Below are positions 1 through 7,080 of a stretch of 7,663 bases of DNA, in pieces. Both the position numbers and the translations under genes were made by a program. Positions within the stretch are counted from its first letter, which is position 1; every line of letters begins with the position of its first letter. Origin of the DNA: Fidelibacterota bacterium. Its GTDB lineage: Bacteria; Fidelibacterota; Marinisomatia; Marinisomatales; TCS55. Location: the NCBI GenBank assembly GCA_002701945.1, contig NZXJ01000050.1, positions 27,981 through 35,643 of the forward strand. Reading direction: 5' to 3'. The notes below the pieces were generated by a model that had not been told where the DNA came from, did no database searches, and worked only from the letters and a program-made list of their open reading frames with translations.

Positions 1-181
1 AAAAAGGAAAAAAATCCGTTATAGATTACGTGTTAAAAAAATTATTCAAGAGAAAATATTAAATAAATTTTGGACGAAAAAAAAGATTACGAAATTAAAT
101 AGTGCTACAGAATCAATAAATGACTTAAAAAAATCTCCAATTATTACTGCAAAAGAGATTATGGAGAATATTGATATATGA
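1..181 (+). CDS. 3' end of an unidentified basic protein (partial)
   Basis: The frame beginning at base 2 is open from the window edge to a TGA at 179-181 and gives the last 59 residues of a protein whose start lies outside the window. The fragment is rich in Lys, Arg and Ile, starts with a basic stretch (KRKKIRYRLRVKK) and ends in a more polar tail (KEIMENIDI). I see no membrane segment or catalytic motif, and I do not recognise the family. Its stop overlaps the tatC start in an ATGA arrangement, which argues that it is a real gene translated in series with tatC. A TatA/TatB-like charged tail is conceivable from the position, but nothing in the residues shows it, so no function is assigned. 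Confidence 0.6.
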   Translation, partial: KRKKIRYRLRVKKIIQEKILNKFWTKKKITKLNSATESINDLKKSPIITAKEIMENIDI

Positions 182-903
182 ATTCACATGAGTCAGCGCA
201 GATGTCTTTTTTAGATCATCTTGAAGAATTGCGTTGGAGATTAATAAAGAGTATTGCAGCTATTTTAATAGGTGGGATAGTATCTTTTTTATTTATTGAA
301 GATATTTTACAATTTCTAATTTTTCCCATAAAGAATTTATCAAACCCTCCTGATCTGCAAGTTTTAAAAGTTCAAGGTATGTTTATGATTAAGTGGGGAG
401 TTGCTTTACTGGGGGGAGTAGTTTTAGCAGTTCCAGTATTAACATATCAATTGGCAAAATTTATAGGACCTGGATTACATAATAATGAAAAAAAAGTTAT
501 GTTTCCTTTAGTTTTCTTTAGTTATTTCGCATTCTTAATTGGCATTGTTTTTGCATTTGTAGTATTAATACCATACTCATTGAACTTTTTTACATCTATG
601 GGTATGATAGAAGTGAAAAACAATTTTTCAATAAATTACTATTTTAGTTTTATTACAATGTTATTATTAGGTAGTGGTGTAATTTTCGAATTGCCGATAA
701 TTGTGTTTATATTGAGTAGTATAGGGATTTTAACTCCCGCGTTTATGCGTCATTACCGTCGACATGCATTAGTTTTTATTTTAATTTTGTCTGCATTTAT
801 TACACCACCAGATCCTATAAGTCTGGTTTTTATGACGATCCCTCTTGCTATATTATATGAAATTAGTATCGGCGTATCTTGGATGGTTAAAAGAAATAAA
901 TGA
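178..903 (+). CDS. tatC: Sec-independent (twin-arginine) translocase subunit TatC
   Basis: TatC is the multi-spanning inner-membrane receptor of the twin-arginine pathway. It recognises RR signal peptides and, with TatA/TatB, moves folded proteins across the membrane. The 241-residue length fits the family (about 240-260). The N-terminus carries the signature FLDHLEELRWRL (11-22), with Glu17 corresponding to the signal-binding Glu15 of E. coli. The loop FIGPGLHNNE (95-104) places Phe95 and Glu104 at the spacing of E. coli Phe94 and Glu103. IFELP (169-173) and ITPPD (208-212) match the conserved late motifs. About six hydrophobic segments are visible: near 24-42, 73-92, 108-132, 154-180, 197-210 and 214-235. 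The start at 178 overlaps the upstream stop (ATGA), with GGAG at 163-166 as a plausible ribosome site. No tatA or tatB gene is visible in the window. Motifs known from the family are all present, so the call is firm. Confidence 0.96.
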   Translation: MNSHESAQMSFLDHLEELRWRLIKSIAAILIGGIVSFLFIEDILQFLIFPIKNLSNPPDLQVLKVQGMFMIKWGVALLGGVVLAVPVLTYQLAKFIGPGLHNNEKKVMFPLVFFSYFAFLIGIVFAFVVLIPYSLNFFTSMGMIEVKNNFSINYYFSFITMLLLGSGVIFELPIIVFILSSIGILTPAFMRHYRRHALVFILILSAFITPPDPISLVFMTIPLAILYEISIGVSWMVKRNK

Positions 904-928
904 AATTAAAAAAAATGATTATATAGAT

Positions 929-1918
929 ATGAAAAACGATTTAAATACACTTAAAGATATCACTGCACCAATATTTGAAGATATAAAACTTTTTGAAGCA
1001 GAACTACGAGATGCTCTTAAATCCGAGGTGCGTCTAGTTAATACAGTTGGTAAATATATTCTTAGGCATAAAGGCAAACATATTAGACCAATATTAACTA
1101 TTCTATCTGCTAGAGTTTGTGGAAAACCTTGTTTAAATAGTTATAGATCTGCAGCAATGATTGAATTATTACATATCGCAACATTGATACATGATGATGT
1201 TGTTGATGATGCTACAACGAGAAGAGGTTTTACATCAGTAAATAGAATCTGGAAAAATAAAGTTTCTGTTTTAATGGGTGATTTTATTCTAAGTAAAGCA
1301 CTTATTAATTTAGTAGGTATAAAAGATTTTGAGGCTCTTGATTTGATATCTCAAACTGCAGAAAAGCTAAGTTCAGGAGAAATATTGCAAATAGAAAAGA
1401 GCTTAACAAGATCAATGACAGAAAAAATTTATTATGATATGATTAATAAAAAAACAGCAAGTCTTATTTCAACTTCTTGTGAGTTAGGAGCTATAACATC
1501 TTCAAAAAATAATGCTGACAGAAATAATATGCGTATCTTTGGTGAAAATTTAGGTATGGCATTTCAGATTAAAGATGATTTATTTGATATATTAGGAAAT
1601 GAATCAAAAACTGGTAAGAATGTAGGCGCTGATGTAAAGAAGAATATGATTACTCTACCCTTAATTTATTCTTATTCGAATTTAAAAAAGCCTGAATCAA
1701 GATTAGTTAAGAAAATTCTAAATATTAAAAATAAATCGAAAGACGACATCAAGAAATTAAAACAATTAATTAATTCCTCAGGTGGATTTGATTATGCTAA
1801 ACAAAAAATAGATGAGTTTAGTAATCAAGCTATTGAAGCTATAAGTGAATATCCAGATTCAGCTTACAGACAATCATTGATTGACCTAGTAGCTTTTAAT
1901 TCTAACAGAAACTATTAG
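929..1918 (+). CDS. Trans-isoprenyl (polyprenyl) diphosphate synthase, long-chain type
   Basis: This soluble all-alpha enzyme condenses isopentenyl diphosphate onto an allylic primer to make a linear prenyl diphosphate, usually the side chain of menaquinone or ubiquinone (IspB/HepT-like). With the start at 929 it has 329 residues, typical of the family. Visible motifs are GKHIRP (49-54), the first Asp-rich motif DDVVD (89-93) followed by RRG, and the second Asp-rich motif DDLFD (216-220) followed by a GK pair. The Asp residues bind Mg2+ and the diphosphates. The fifth residue before the first motif is Ala, not a bulky aromatic, which in this family favours long products; the exact chain length cannot be read. 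The frame stays open upstream to 845, but that part lies inside tatC and does not resemble the family N-terminus, so ATG 929 (25 bases after the tatC stop) is preferred. The ATG at 915 meets a stop after two more codons. No Shine-Dalgarno is seen. Confidence 0.93.
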   Translation: MKNDLNTLKDITAPIFEDIKLFEAELRDALKSEVRLVNTVGKYILRHKGKHIRPILTILSARVCGKPCLNSYRSAAMIELLHIATLIHDDVVDDATTRRGFTSVNRIWKNKVSVLMGDFILSKALINLVGIKDFEALDLISQTAEKLSSGEILQIEKSLTRSMTEKIYYDMINKKTASLISTSCELGAITSSKNNADRNNMRIFGENLGMAFQIKDDLFDILGNESKTGKNVGADVKKNMITLPLIYSYSNLKKPESRLVKKILNIKNKSKDDIKKLKQLINSSGGFDYAKQKIDEFSNQAIEAISEYPDSAYRQSLIDLVAFNSNRNY

Positions 1919-1919
1919 T

Positions 1920-2942
1920 ATGCAAAAGCTAAGGACCATTTTGGTCTTAAGGTTCAGTTCTATAGGTGATATTGTACAGTTAACATCTCCTCTGCAGACA
2001 TTAAATGATCAGTTTCCCGATGCTAAAATTGACATTATTACTTTAGATGAATACGCTGAAATATTAATAGGTCAACCATTTGTTAATCGTATCATAACAA
2101 TCTCTAGATTTTTTAACTACAATCAATTAAAAAATATTGGAAAGAAAATATCTGATCGTAAATATGATTTGATAATTGATTTTCATAATGTTATTCGATC
2201 TAAAATCATATTAAATCATATTAAAGGTATTCAAAAAATCATTTATAAAAAACCAAGGTGGAAGAGGTTTAAAATGATTCAGTTTAATAGGAATGATTTT
2301 GATAATAATTTTTCTCAGCGATGGCTTTATCATCAATGTCTAAACAAAATATTAGTCAAAAATTATAATATACCAGATAATAAATTGGTTGTATCAAAAA
2401 TTGAAAGGAATGAAGCTGAATTACTTCTTAAAAATAATGGTGTAGATAGATCATTTATAACATTAATACCTGGAGCTGCATGGAAGCAGAAAACCTGGCT
2501 CAAGAAAAGGTATAGTAAAGTAATAAATTATATTACTGAGAGTCTTAAATATAAAGTAGTTATGTTAGGTGGAAATAATGATGATATATGTAACTCAATT
2601 AATAAAATCAATAATAATGTTACTTCCCTTTTTGGAAGATTATCTTTAAGAGAATCTATTGCGTTAATTTCATTATCTAGTTTTACAATTGGAAGTGATA
2701 CAGGATTGGTGCATGCATCAGAGGCATTGGGTGTTCCCGTATTAATGATTTTAGGTCCAACTAATACTCAAATGGGTGGTGGAGTTATGTTAAAAAGATC
2801 ATCTACTGTAGAAAAAGAAATTTGGTGTAGACCGTGTAGTCAAAATGGTCGAAGTCCTTGTTTTAGACCTCAACAATATTGCATAAATGAAATTTCTAGC
2901 TCTGATGTAATAAACTCTATCAGGGGCATTTTAGATAGATGA
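1920..2942 (+). CDS. Glycosyltransferase family 9 (ADP-heptose:LPS heptosyltransferase-like)
   Basis: GT9 enzymes are cytoplasmic-face GT-B glycosyltransferases that add heptose from ADP-heptose to the Kdo-lipid A core. The 340-residue protein has the N-terminal fold signature ILVLRFSSIGDIVQLTSPL (7-25), with Asp17 at the position of the conserved catalytic-region Asp of WaaC/WaaF. The sugar-nucleotide half carries PGAAWKQKTW (184-193) and GSDTGLVHASEALGVPV (258-274), followed by GPT (279-281). Four cysteines (303, 306, 314, 321) sit near the C-terminus in a C-x2-C-x7-C-x6-C pattern, as seen in many GT9 proteins. The start lies one base after the previous stop, and the TGA stop overlaps the waaA start (ATGA). 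Being next to waaA supports a role in LPS inner core assembly. Whether it is heptosyltransferase I, II or III, or uses another sugar, cannot be decided from sequence. Confidence 0.9.
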   Translation: MQKLRTILVLRFSSIGDIVQLTSPLQTLNDQFPDAKIDIITLDEYAEILIGQPFVNRIITISRFFNYNQLKNIGKKISDRKYDLIIDFHNVIRSKIILNHIKGIQKIIYKKPRWKRFKMIQFNRNDFDNNFSQRWLYHQCLNKILVKNYNIPDNKLVVSKIERNEAELLLKNNGVDRSFITLIPGAAWKQKTWLKKRYSKVINYITESLKYKVVMLGGNNDDICNSINKINNNVTSLFGRLSLRESIALISLSSFTIGSDTGLVHASEALGVPVLMILGPTNTQMGGGVMLKRSSTVEKEIWCRPCSQNGRSPCFRPQQYCINEISSSDVINSIRGILDR

Positions 2943-4225
2943 TCTTCATATGGTACTTCCTTTATAATATTATTTTTTTGCCAATAATGGTAATTATTGG
3001 CATTATAGGCTTAATTATAAATAAGAAAATAAGAGAGGGTTTTTTTGGTCGATTTAATACTTTTGGTATTTTAGACCATTACATAAAGTCTCTTGGTAAA
3101 GGAGATCAGATTATATATTGGTTTCATGTCTCTTCTCACGGAGAGTTTCTCCAAACTAAACCCGTTTTATTAGGCTTAAAAGAAATAGAACCCAAAATAA
3201 AAATAATTGTTAGTTTTTTTTCACCATCTGGATATAATAATGTAGATGATAAAATAATTGATTGTAAAATTTATCTTCCCTTTGATTTTCCTTGGTCAAC
3301 TAGAAGGATCCTCAAGATTATTAAACCTAAAAAACTAATTTTTGCTGCATATGATATTTGGCCTAATTTGATATGGAATGCGAAAAAAATGAATATACCA
3401 ACAGTTTTATTTGCAGCTAAGTTTAAAAAAAATACAAAAAAGTTAATCCCCTTGGTTAAAAGCTTTTATGGATATGTCTATAAAAACTTTCATTCCATAT
3501 ATACGATAACAAAGAATGATGATAAAAAACTTCGATTAATTTTAAATGAAACTAACAATGTAATTACACGTGTTTTAGGTAACCCTAGATATGATCAAGT
3601 AAATAAATCTATTGATCAATATTCAATAGAACATACAAAAGGAATTTTAAAAAGAAGGAAAAGTATAATATTAGGAAGTATGCATATTGAGGATAGAAAA
3701 AATATAATAGAAGGCTTAATGGATTTAATTAATGAAAATAATGATTTACATATCTATTGGGTGCCACATGAACCAATTCCAAAGCAAATTAGTTTAGTTT
3801 TTGATTATTTTTCAGATAAGGGATTTTCAGTTGACATTTATAGTAAACAAAAAACTGATAATAAAAATTTTCCCAGAGTTATTATTGTTGATGTAATTGG
3901 TGTGTTATCCCAATTATATTGGGAAGGAATTATTGCATATATTGGAGGGGGTTTTTCTGCAGGAATTCACAATGTTATGGAACCAGCAATTGCAAGATTG
4001 CCAGTAATCTTTGGTCCCCAATATGATAATTTTCATGAAGCTAAAGAATTAATTGATCTTGGAGGGGGATGGTCTGTTAGAAGTGGTCAAGAATTTTATA
4101 ATATCACAAATGAATTAATTAATAATGAAAAAGTATTATTGAAGGCGAGTGAAGCCGCTACTAATGTTATTCATAATAATATTGGTGCATCTACAAGAAT
4201 AGTAAGAGGCATTATACGTGATTAA
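2939..4225 (+). CDS. waaA: 3-deoxy-D-manno-octulosonic acid (Kdo) transferase, GT30
   Basis: WaaA (KdtA) moves Kdo from CMP-Kdo onto the lipid A precursor at the inner membrane, the first step of LPS core synthesis. The 428 residues match the family length. A hydrophobic N-terminal anchor (about 2-27) is followed by the basic KKIREGFFGRF (29-39). The acceptor half shows WFHVSSHGEF (61-70), corresponding to the family's H-A-x-S-x-G-E motif with the catalytic-base Glu at 69. The second half shows LGNPRYDQV (213-221), GSMHIEDR (246-253), WVPHEP (274-279) and GGGFSAGIHNVMEPA (336-350), then PVIFGP (355-360) and the GGG at 375-377. The acidic motif before WPN, usually E-T-E-x-W-P-N, reads A-Y-D-I-W-P-N at 137-143. 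The start overlaps the GT9 stop by four bases, and AGGGG at about 2922-2926 may serve as a weak ribosome site. The family assignment is firm. Whether it adds one or more Kdo residues is unknown. Confidence 0.94.
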   Translation: MIFIWYFLYNIIFLPIMVIIGIIGLIINKKIREGFFGRFNTFGILDHYIKSLGKGDQIIYWFHVSSHGEFLQTKPVLLGLKEIEPKIKIIVSFFSPSGYNNVDDKIIDCKIYLPFDFPWSTRRILKIIKPKKLIFAAYDIWPNLIWNAKKMNIPTVLFAAKFKKNTKKLIPLVKSFYGYVYKNFHSIYTITKNDDKKLRLILNETNNVITRVLGNPRYDQVNKSIDQYSIEHTKGILKRRKSIILGSMHIEDRKNIIEGLMDLINENNDLHIYWVPHEPIPKQISLVFDYFSDKGFSVDIYSKQKTDNKNFPRVIIVDVIGVLSQLYWEGIIAYIGGGFSAGIHNVMEPAIARLPVIFGPQYDNFHEAKELIDLGGGWSVRSGQEFYNITNELINNEKVLLKASEAATNVIHNNIGASTRIVRGIIRD

Positions 4226-4271
4226 ATTATGGATGTTAATTTATTCATAATAAATAACTATATTTTATATT
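4226..4271 (+). other. 46-base intergenic spacer, possible leader of the phosphatidyltransferase gene
   Basis: This is the widest gap inside the 178-7018 gene chain. It is almost purely A/T and shows no Shine-Dalgarno sequence in front of ATG 4272. It holds the left arm of the inverted repeat listed separately. A promoter for the downstream genes could lie here, but in such AT-rich DNA any -10-like hexamer is uninformative, so none is called. Confidence 0.3.
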
Positions 4272-4280
4272 ATGAATGAA
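4240..4280 (+). repeat. Inverted repeat spanning the start codon at 4272
   Basis: ATTCATAATA at 4243-4252 is the exact reverse complement of TATTATGAAT at 4268-4277, with a 15-base loop. In RNA the stem extends outward by a U-G pair (4242/4278) and two U-A pairs (4241/4279 and 4240/4280), giving 13 pairs. The right arm contains the ATG start codon at 4272-4274, so folding would bury it. The stem is nearly all A-U and therefore weak, and in sequence this AT-rich a 10-base repeat can arise by chance. There is no U-run after it, so it is not a terminator. Confidence 0.4.
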
Positions 4281-4844
4281 AATAGCACTAAAAGAAGGAT
4301 TACAGATCCATCAAGGATTCTAACGCTTGCAAACTTTATTAGTTTATTAAGGGCTTTATTAGCAATACCTATTATTTATACTCTTCGTGATGAACAGTAC
4401 CTTAATTATACTTTTTGGTTGATAGTAATTGCAATATTATCAGACGCACTAGATGGATGGGTAGCAAGAAAATCTCATAATGTTACTCATTTTGGTCAAT
4501 GGTTAGATCCTATTTCAGATTTTATTGTTATACTTGCTATCACTGCTTTTATGGTATATGAAGGAAGATTCCCTACTTGGTTCTTTATATTCTACTTGTT
4601 TCGATATGTATCAATAGCATTACCAGCTATTTATCTGTTAAATCACACTCAATTTGTTCTTCACTCAAATTGGTGGGGTAAATGGGGTGCAGGTATTACA
4701 ACAATGGGAATATTTTTTCATATATTTAGGATTGATGCTATTCCATATCTCCCTTTTCTATGTTTAGTTGTTGCTTCGTATCTTTTAATTATCAGTTGGG
4801 TAAAATATTATAGAACCTTTATTGAAGAATACAAAACCCTTTGA
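4272..4844 (+). CDS. CDP-alcohol phosphatidyltransferase family membrane enzyme (PgsA-like)
   Basis: Enzymes of this family replace CMP on a CDP-alcohol (usually CDP-diacylglycerol) with another alcohol, making phospholipids such as phosphatidylglycerol phosphate. The 190-residue length is typical of PgsA. The full signature D-x2-D-G-x2-A-R-x8-G-x3-D-x3-D is present: Asp58, Asp61-Gly62, Ala65-Arg66, Gly75, Asp79 and Asp83, the metal- and CDP-binding residues. N-terminal LTLANFISLLRALLAIP (17-33) matches the family's start of helix 1. Further hydrophobic segments lie at about 46-56, 83-96, 102-124, 139-150 and 156-176. After the last Asp the residue is Phe84, where bacterial PgsA usually has Lys (DPxADK), so the substrate (glycerol-3-phosphate, inositol, serine or other) is uncertain and no symbol is given. 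It starts 46 bases after waaA and ends 7 bases before ftsY. Confidence 0.9.
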   Translation: MNENSTKRRITDPSRILTLANFISLLRALLAIPIIYTLRDEQYLNYTFWLIVIAILSDALDGWVARKSHNVTHFGQWLDPISDFIVILAITAFMVYEGRFPTWFFIFYLFRYVSIALPAIYLLNHTQFVLHSNWWGKWGAGITTMGIFFHIFRIDAIPYLPFLCLVVASYLLIISWVKYYRTFIEEYKTL

Positions 4845-4851
4845 TAATAAT

Positions 4852-5727
4852 ATGATTAGCAAACTATTTAATGCATTAACAAAAACTCGAAAAAGCATAT
4901 CAGATTCTTTTAAGTCTCTGCAAAAGAATAAAGTATCAATTGAAACCCTGGACATATTGGAAAGCACCCTTATATCTGCAGATATTGGTGTTGATACTAG
5001 TACAGAAATAATCAATTTAATTAAAAATAGTACGAATGTTAATTATGTCGATATGGTTAAAGATTATATGATAAAAATATTAAAATCAAATAATATAGCT
5101 GATCATTCTATCCCTTTTGTTAAATTAATTATTGGTGTTAATGGAACAGGAAAAACAACGACTGCAGCTAAGCTTGCTAATTACTATAAATCAAAGGGTA
5201 ATAATGTTTTACTAGTTGCTGCTGATACCTATCGAGCTGCAGCCTTAGATCAATTAAAAATATGGTCGAATAGAATTGATGTTCGAATGATAAGTAATCA
5301 ATCTGCAAAGGATCCATCTTCAGTTATTTACGATGGTATGTCCGCTGCAAATTCTCAAAATTCTGAAATTATTATTATTGATACGGCAGGTAGGCTTCAT
5401 ACAAATAAAAACCTTATGCTTGAACTACAGAAGATGAAAAGAACTATATCAGAAAAATTTGCAAATTATTCTTTAAGTACAATGATTACAATTGATGCAA
5501 CCTTAGGTCAGAACTCATTATTTCAAGCAAAGGAATTTTTAAGCTATACAGACATTAATTCAGCTGTACTTACTAAAATGGATGGTACAGCAAGAGGTGG
5601 GATTGTTTTTGCGCTAAACAAAGAATTTAACATACCTATAGAGTTTCTAGGGGTAGGGGAAAACATTGAAGATTTAGAAAAATTTGACCATAATTACTAT
5701 ATAAATTCTATATTAGATAATGAATAA
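4852..5727 (+). CDS. ftsY: Signal recognition particle receptor FtsY (SRP-GTPase)
   Basis: FtsY is the membrane-associated GTPase that docks SRP-ribosome complexes at the Sec translocon for co-translational insertion of inner-membrane proteins. With start ATG 4852 it has 291 residues, an N-G core without the long acidic A domain of E. coli FtsY. The N domain begins LFNALTKTRKSISDSF (5-20), with SADIGV at 42-47. The G domain shows the P-loop GVNGTGKTTTAAKLA (95-109), ADTYRAAALDQL (124-135), DTAGR (177-181), IDATLGQN (214-221), the base-specifying TKMD (241-244) followed by GTARGG, and GVGE (267-270). GTARGG and the ADTYR form point to FtsY instead of Ffh, and no M domain follows. The frame is open from TTG 4822, but that part overlaps the previous gene and lacks family similarity, so the ATG is preferred. 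The stop overlaps rimO by eight bases. Confidence 0.95.
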   Translation: MISKLFNALTKTRKSISDSFKSLQKNKVSIETLDILESTLISADIGVDTSTEIINLIKNSTNVNYVDMVKDYMIKILKSNNIADHSIPFVKLIIGVNGTGKTTTAAKLANYYKSKGNNVLLVAADTYRAAALDQLKIWSNRIDVRMISNQSAKDPSSVIYDGMSAANSQNSEIIIIDTAGRLHTNKNLMLELQKMKRTISEKFANYSLSTMITIDATLGQNSLFQAKEFLSYTDINSAVLTKMDGTARGGIVFALNKEFNIPIEFLGVGENIEDLEKFDHNYYINSILDNE

Positions 5728-7018
5728 AGACAGAAAAAAACTACACCTTATTAGCCTTGGATGTGCAAAGAATCTAGTAGATTCTGAAATATTACTTGGT
5801 GGTTTAAAAAATACTCAATATGACGTAACAGAAGAGCCTGATAATGCAGACACAGTTATTGTAAATACATGTGGATTTTTAGACCTAGCAAGAGAAGAGT
5901 CTGTAGATACTATTTTGCAAGCTGCTGAATTGAGAAAAACAGGTTCAATTGAACAATTAGTAGTTATGGGTTGTTTATCGGAAAGATATCATGATGACTT
6001 AAAAAAAGAAATACCAGAAGTGGATCGCTTCTTTGGAACTAATGACCATAAACAAATTGCTTCTTTTATAACTGGAAAAGATTATGGGAAAGATGATCCT
6101 TTATTTTTTAGATCTATTCTTACTCCATCTCATTATGCATATCTAAAAATTGCTGAAGGATGTGATAATGGATGTTCTTTTTGCAGTATCCCATTAATGA
6201 GAGGTCTACAAAAAAGTCGAACTATACCAGAATTAATCTCTGAAACAAATAGATTAGTAGATAATGGAATAAAAGAATTAATGATAATAGCTCAAGATAC
6301 AACATCTTATGGTTGGGATTTAAATAAAAAGGTTTATTTAAGTGATTTATTATCACAGTTAGATCAAATTGATAATGGTCCTGAATGGATACGAATTCAT
6401 TATGCACACCCTGCTCACCTTAATCAAAGAATTATAGATGCTATGGCAAAATCAGATAGGGTATGCGATTATATTGATATGCCAGTTCAACACGCTTCTG
6501 ATAATTTATTAAAATCTATGAGAAGGGGATTAGACCAAAAAGGAATTCGTAAAAAAATTGATAGTTTGCGTAATGCTATCCCTAACATCAGTATTCGAAC
6601 TACAATTATAGTTGGTTATCCTGGGGAAGAGGAGGAAGACTTTAAAGAATTAACAGACTTTATATCAGATATTAAATTTGATCATTTAGGTGTTTTTACT
6701 TATTCTGAGGAGGAAGGTACTATTGCTGCTGACTTAACAGATAATGTTCCAAGAGAATTAAAGGACGAAAGAAAAGCGATAATTATGGATATTCAGAATG
6801 ATTTAGATCATGAAAGAAATAGTTCAATGGTAGGTGAAACTCATAAAGTTATTATTGATGAAGTTGGTAAAGATATTTCAATTGGACGAACTCAGTATGA
6901 TGCTCCAGAGATAGACAAAATAGTAAGAATTAATGAAAAGCTAGAAAAAGGGACTATTTGCAAAGTTAAAATTGATGATTTCAACGAATATGAATTATTT
7001 GGTTCATTAATAAAATAG
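5720..7018 (+). CDS. rimO: Ribosomal protein uS12 methylthiotransferase RimO
   Basis: RimO is a cytoplasmic radical-SAM enzyme that adds a methylthio group to the conserved Asp of ribosomal protein S12 (Asp89 in E. coli). The 432 residues show the three usual domains. The N-terminal UPF0004 domain (about 7-120) opens with LISLGCAKNLVDSE (10-23) and supplies the auxiliary 4Fe-4S cysteines 15, 51 and 85. The radical-SAM core has C-x3-C-x2-C at 148, 152 and 155, followed by YAHPAH (228-233), DMPVQHAS (253-260) and IVGYPGE (297-303). A C-terminal TRAM domain (about 368-432) contains GRTQYDAPEID (389-399). The SLGCAKNLVDSE and GRTxYDAPE forms mark RimO, not the tRNA enzymes MiaB or MtaB. It begins inside the end of ftsY, implying translational coupling. 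Such an ftsY-rimO pairing is familiar from Bacteroidota-type genomes. Confidence 0.96.
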   Translation: MNKDRKKLHLISLGCAKNLVDSEILLGGLKNTQYDVTEEPDNADTVIVNTCGFLDLAREESVDTILQAAELRKTGSIEQLVVMGCLSERYHDDLKKEIPEVDRFFGTNDHKQIASFITGKDYGKDDPLFFRSILTPSHYAYLKIAEGCDNGCSFCSIPLMRGLQKSRTIPELISETNRLVDNGIKELMIIAQDTTSYGWDLNKKVYLSDLLSQLDQIDNGPEWIRIHYAHPAHLNQRIIDAMAKSDRVCDYIDMPVQHASDNLLKSMRRGLDQKGIRKKIDSLRNAIPNISIRTTIIVGYPGEEEEDFKELTDFISDIKFDHLGVFTYSEEEGTIAADLTDNVPRELKDERKAIIMDIQNDLDHERNSSMVGETHKVIIDEVGKDISIGRTQYDAPEIDKIVRINEKLEKGTICKVKIDDFNEYELFGSLIK

Positions 7019-7038
7019 CAGGTAATAAAATTATTTCG

Positions 7039-7067
7039 CTGACAGACTGATTGCATTTTCGTAAATT
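7039..7067 (+). promoter_or_regulatory. Weak sigma70-like promoter candidate before the exported TPR protein gene
   Basis: CTGACA (7039-7044) matches the TTGACA -35 consensus at five of six bases. After exactly 17 bases, TAAATT (7062-7067) matches the -10 consensus at four of six. Transcription would begin a few bases before ATG 7081, leaving a very short leader. The 62-base gap 7019-7080 is less AT-rich than the other spacer, has no clear terminator hairpin, and marks a natural operon boundary. If the organism belongs to Bacteroidota, its main sigma factor reads a different consensus and this match would mean little. Confidence 0.2.
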
Positions 7068-7080
7068 GTTTGCAGTCCAC

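Noticed and set aside
845..928. Upstream extension of the polyprenyl synthase frame to an ATG inside tatC
   Set aside because: The added 28 residues come from tatC sequence read in another frame and do not look like the family N-terminus. ATG 929 gives the usual length.
4822..4851. TTG start for ftsY inside the previous gene
   Set aside because: It adds ten residues without family similarity and overlaps the phosphatidyltransferase end. ATG 4852 follows that stop by seven bases and begins at the expected N domain.
4785..5015. Reverse-strand open frame of 76 codons
   Set aside because: It lies antisense to the end of the phosphatidyltransferase gene and the start of ftsY, and shows no domain. 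It is a shadow of the real genes.
6222..6407. Reverse-strand open frame of 61 codons
   Set aside because: It is wholly antisense within the radical-SAM domain of rimO, with no motif or start signal.
7019..7080. Possible terminator after rimO
   Set aside because: Only a five-base stem (GACTG/CAGTC at 7045-7049 and 7073-7077) with a 23-base loop and no following T-run was found, which is too weak to call.
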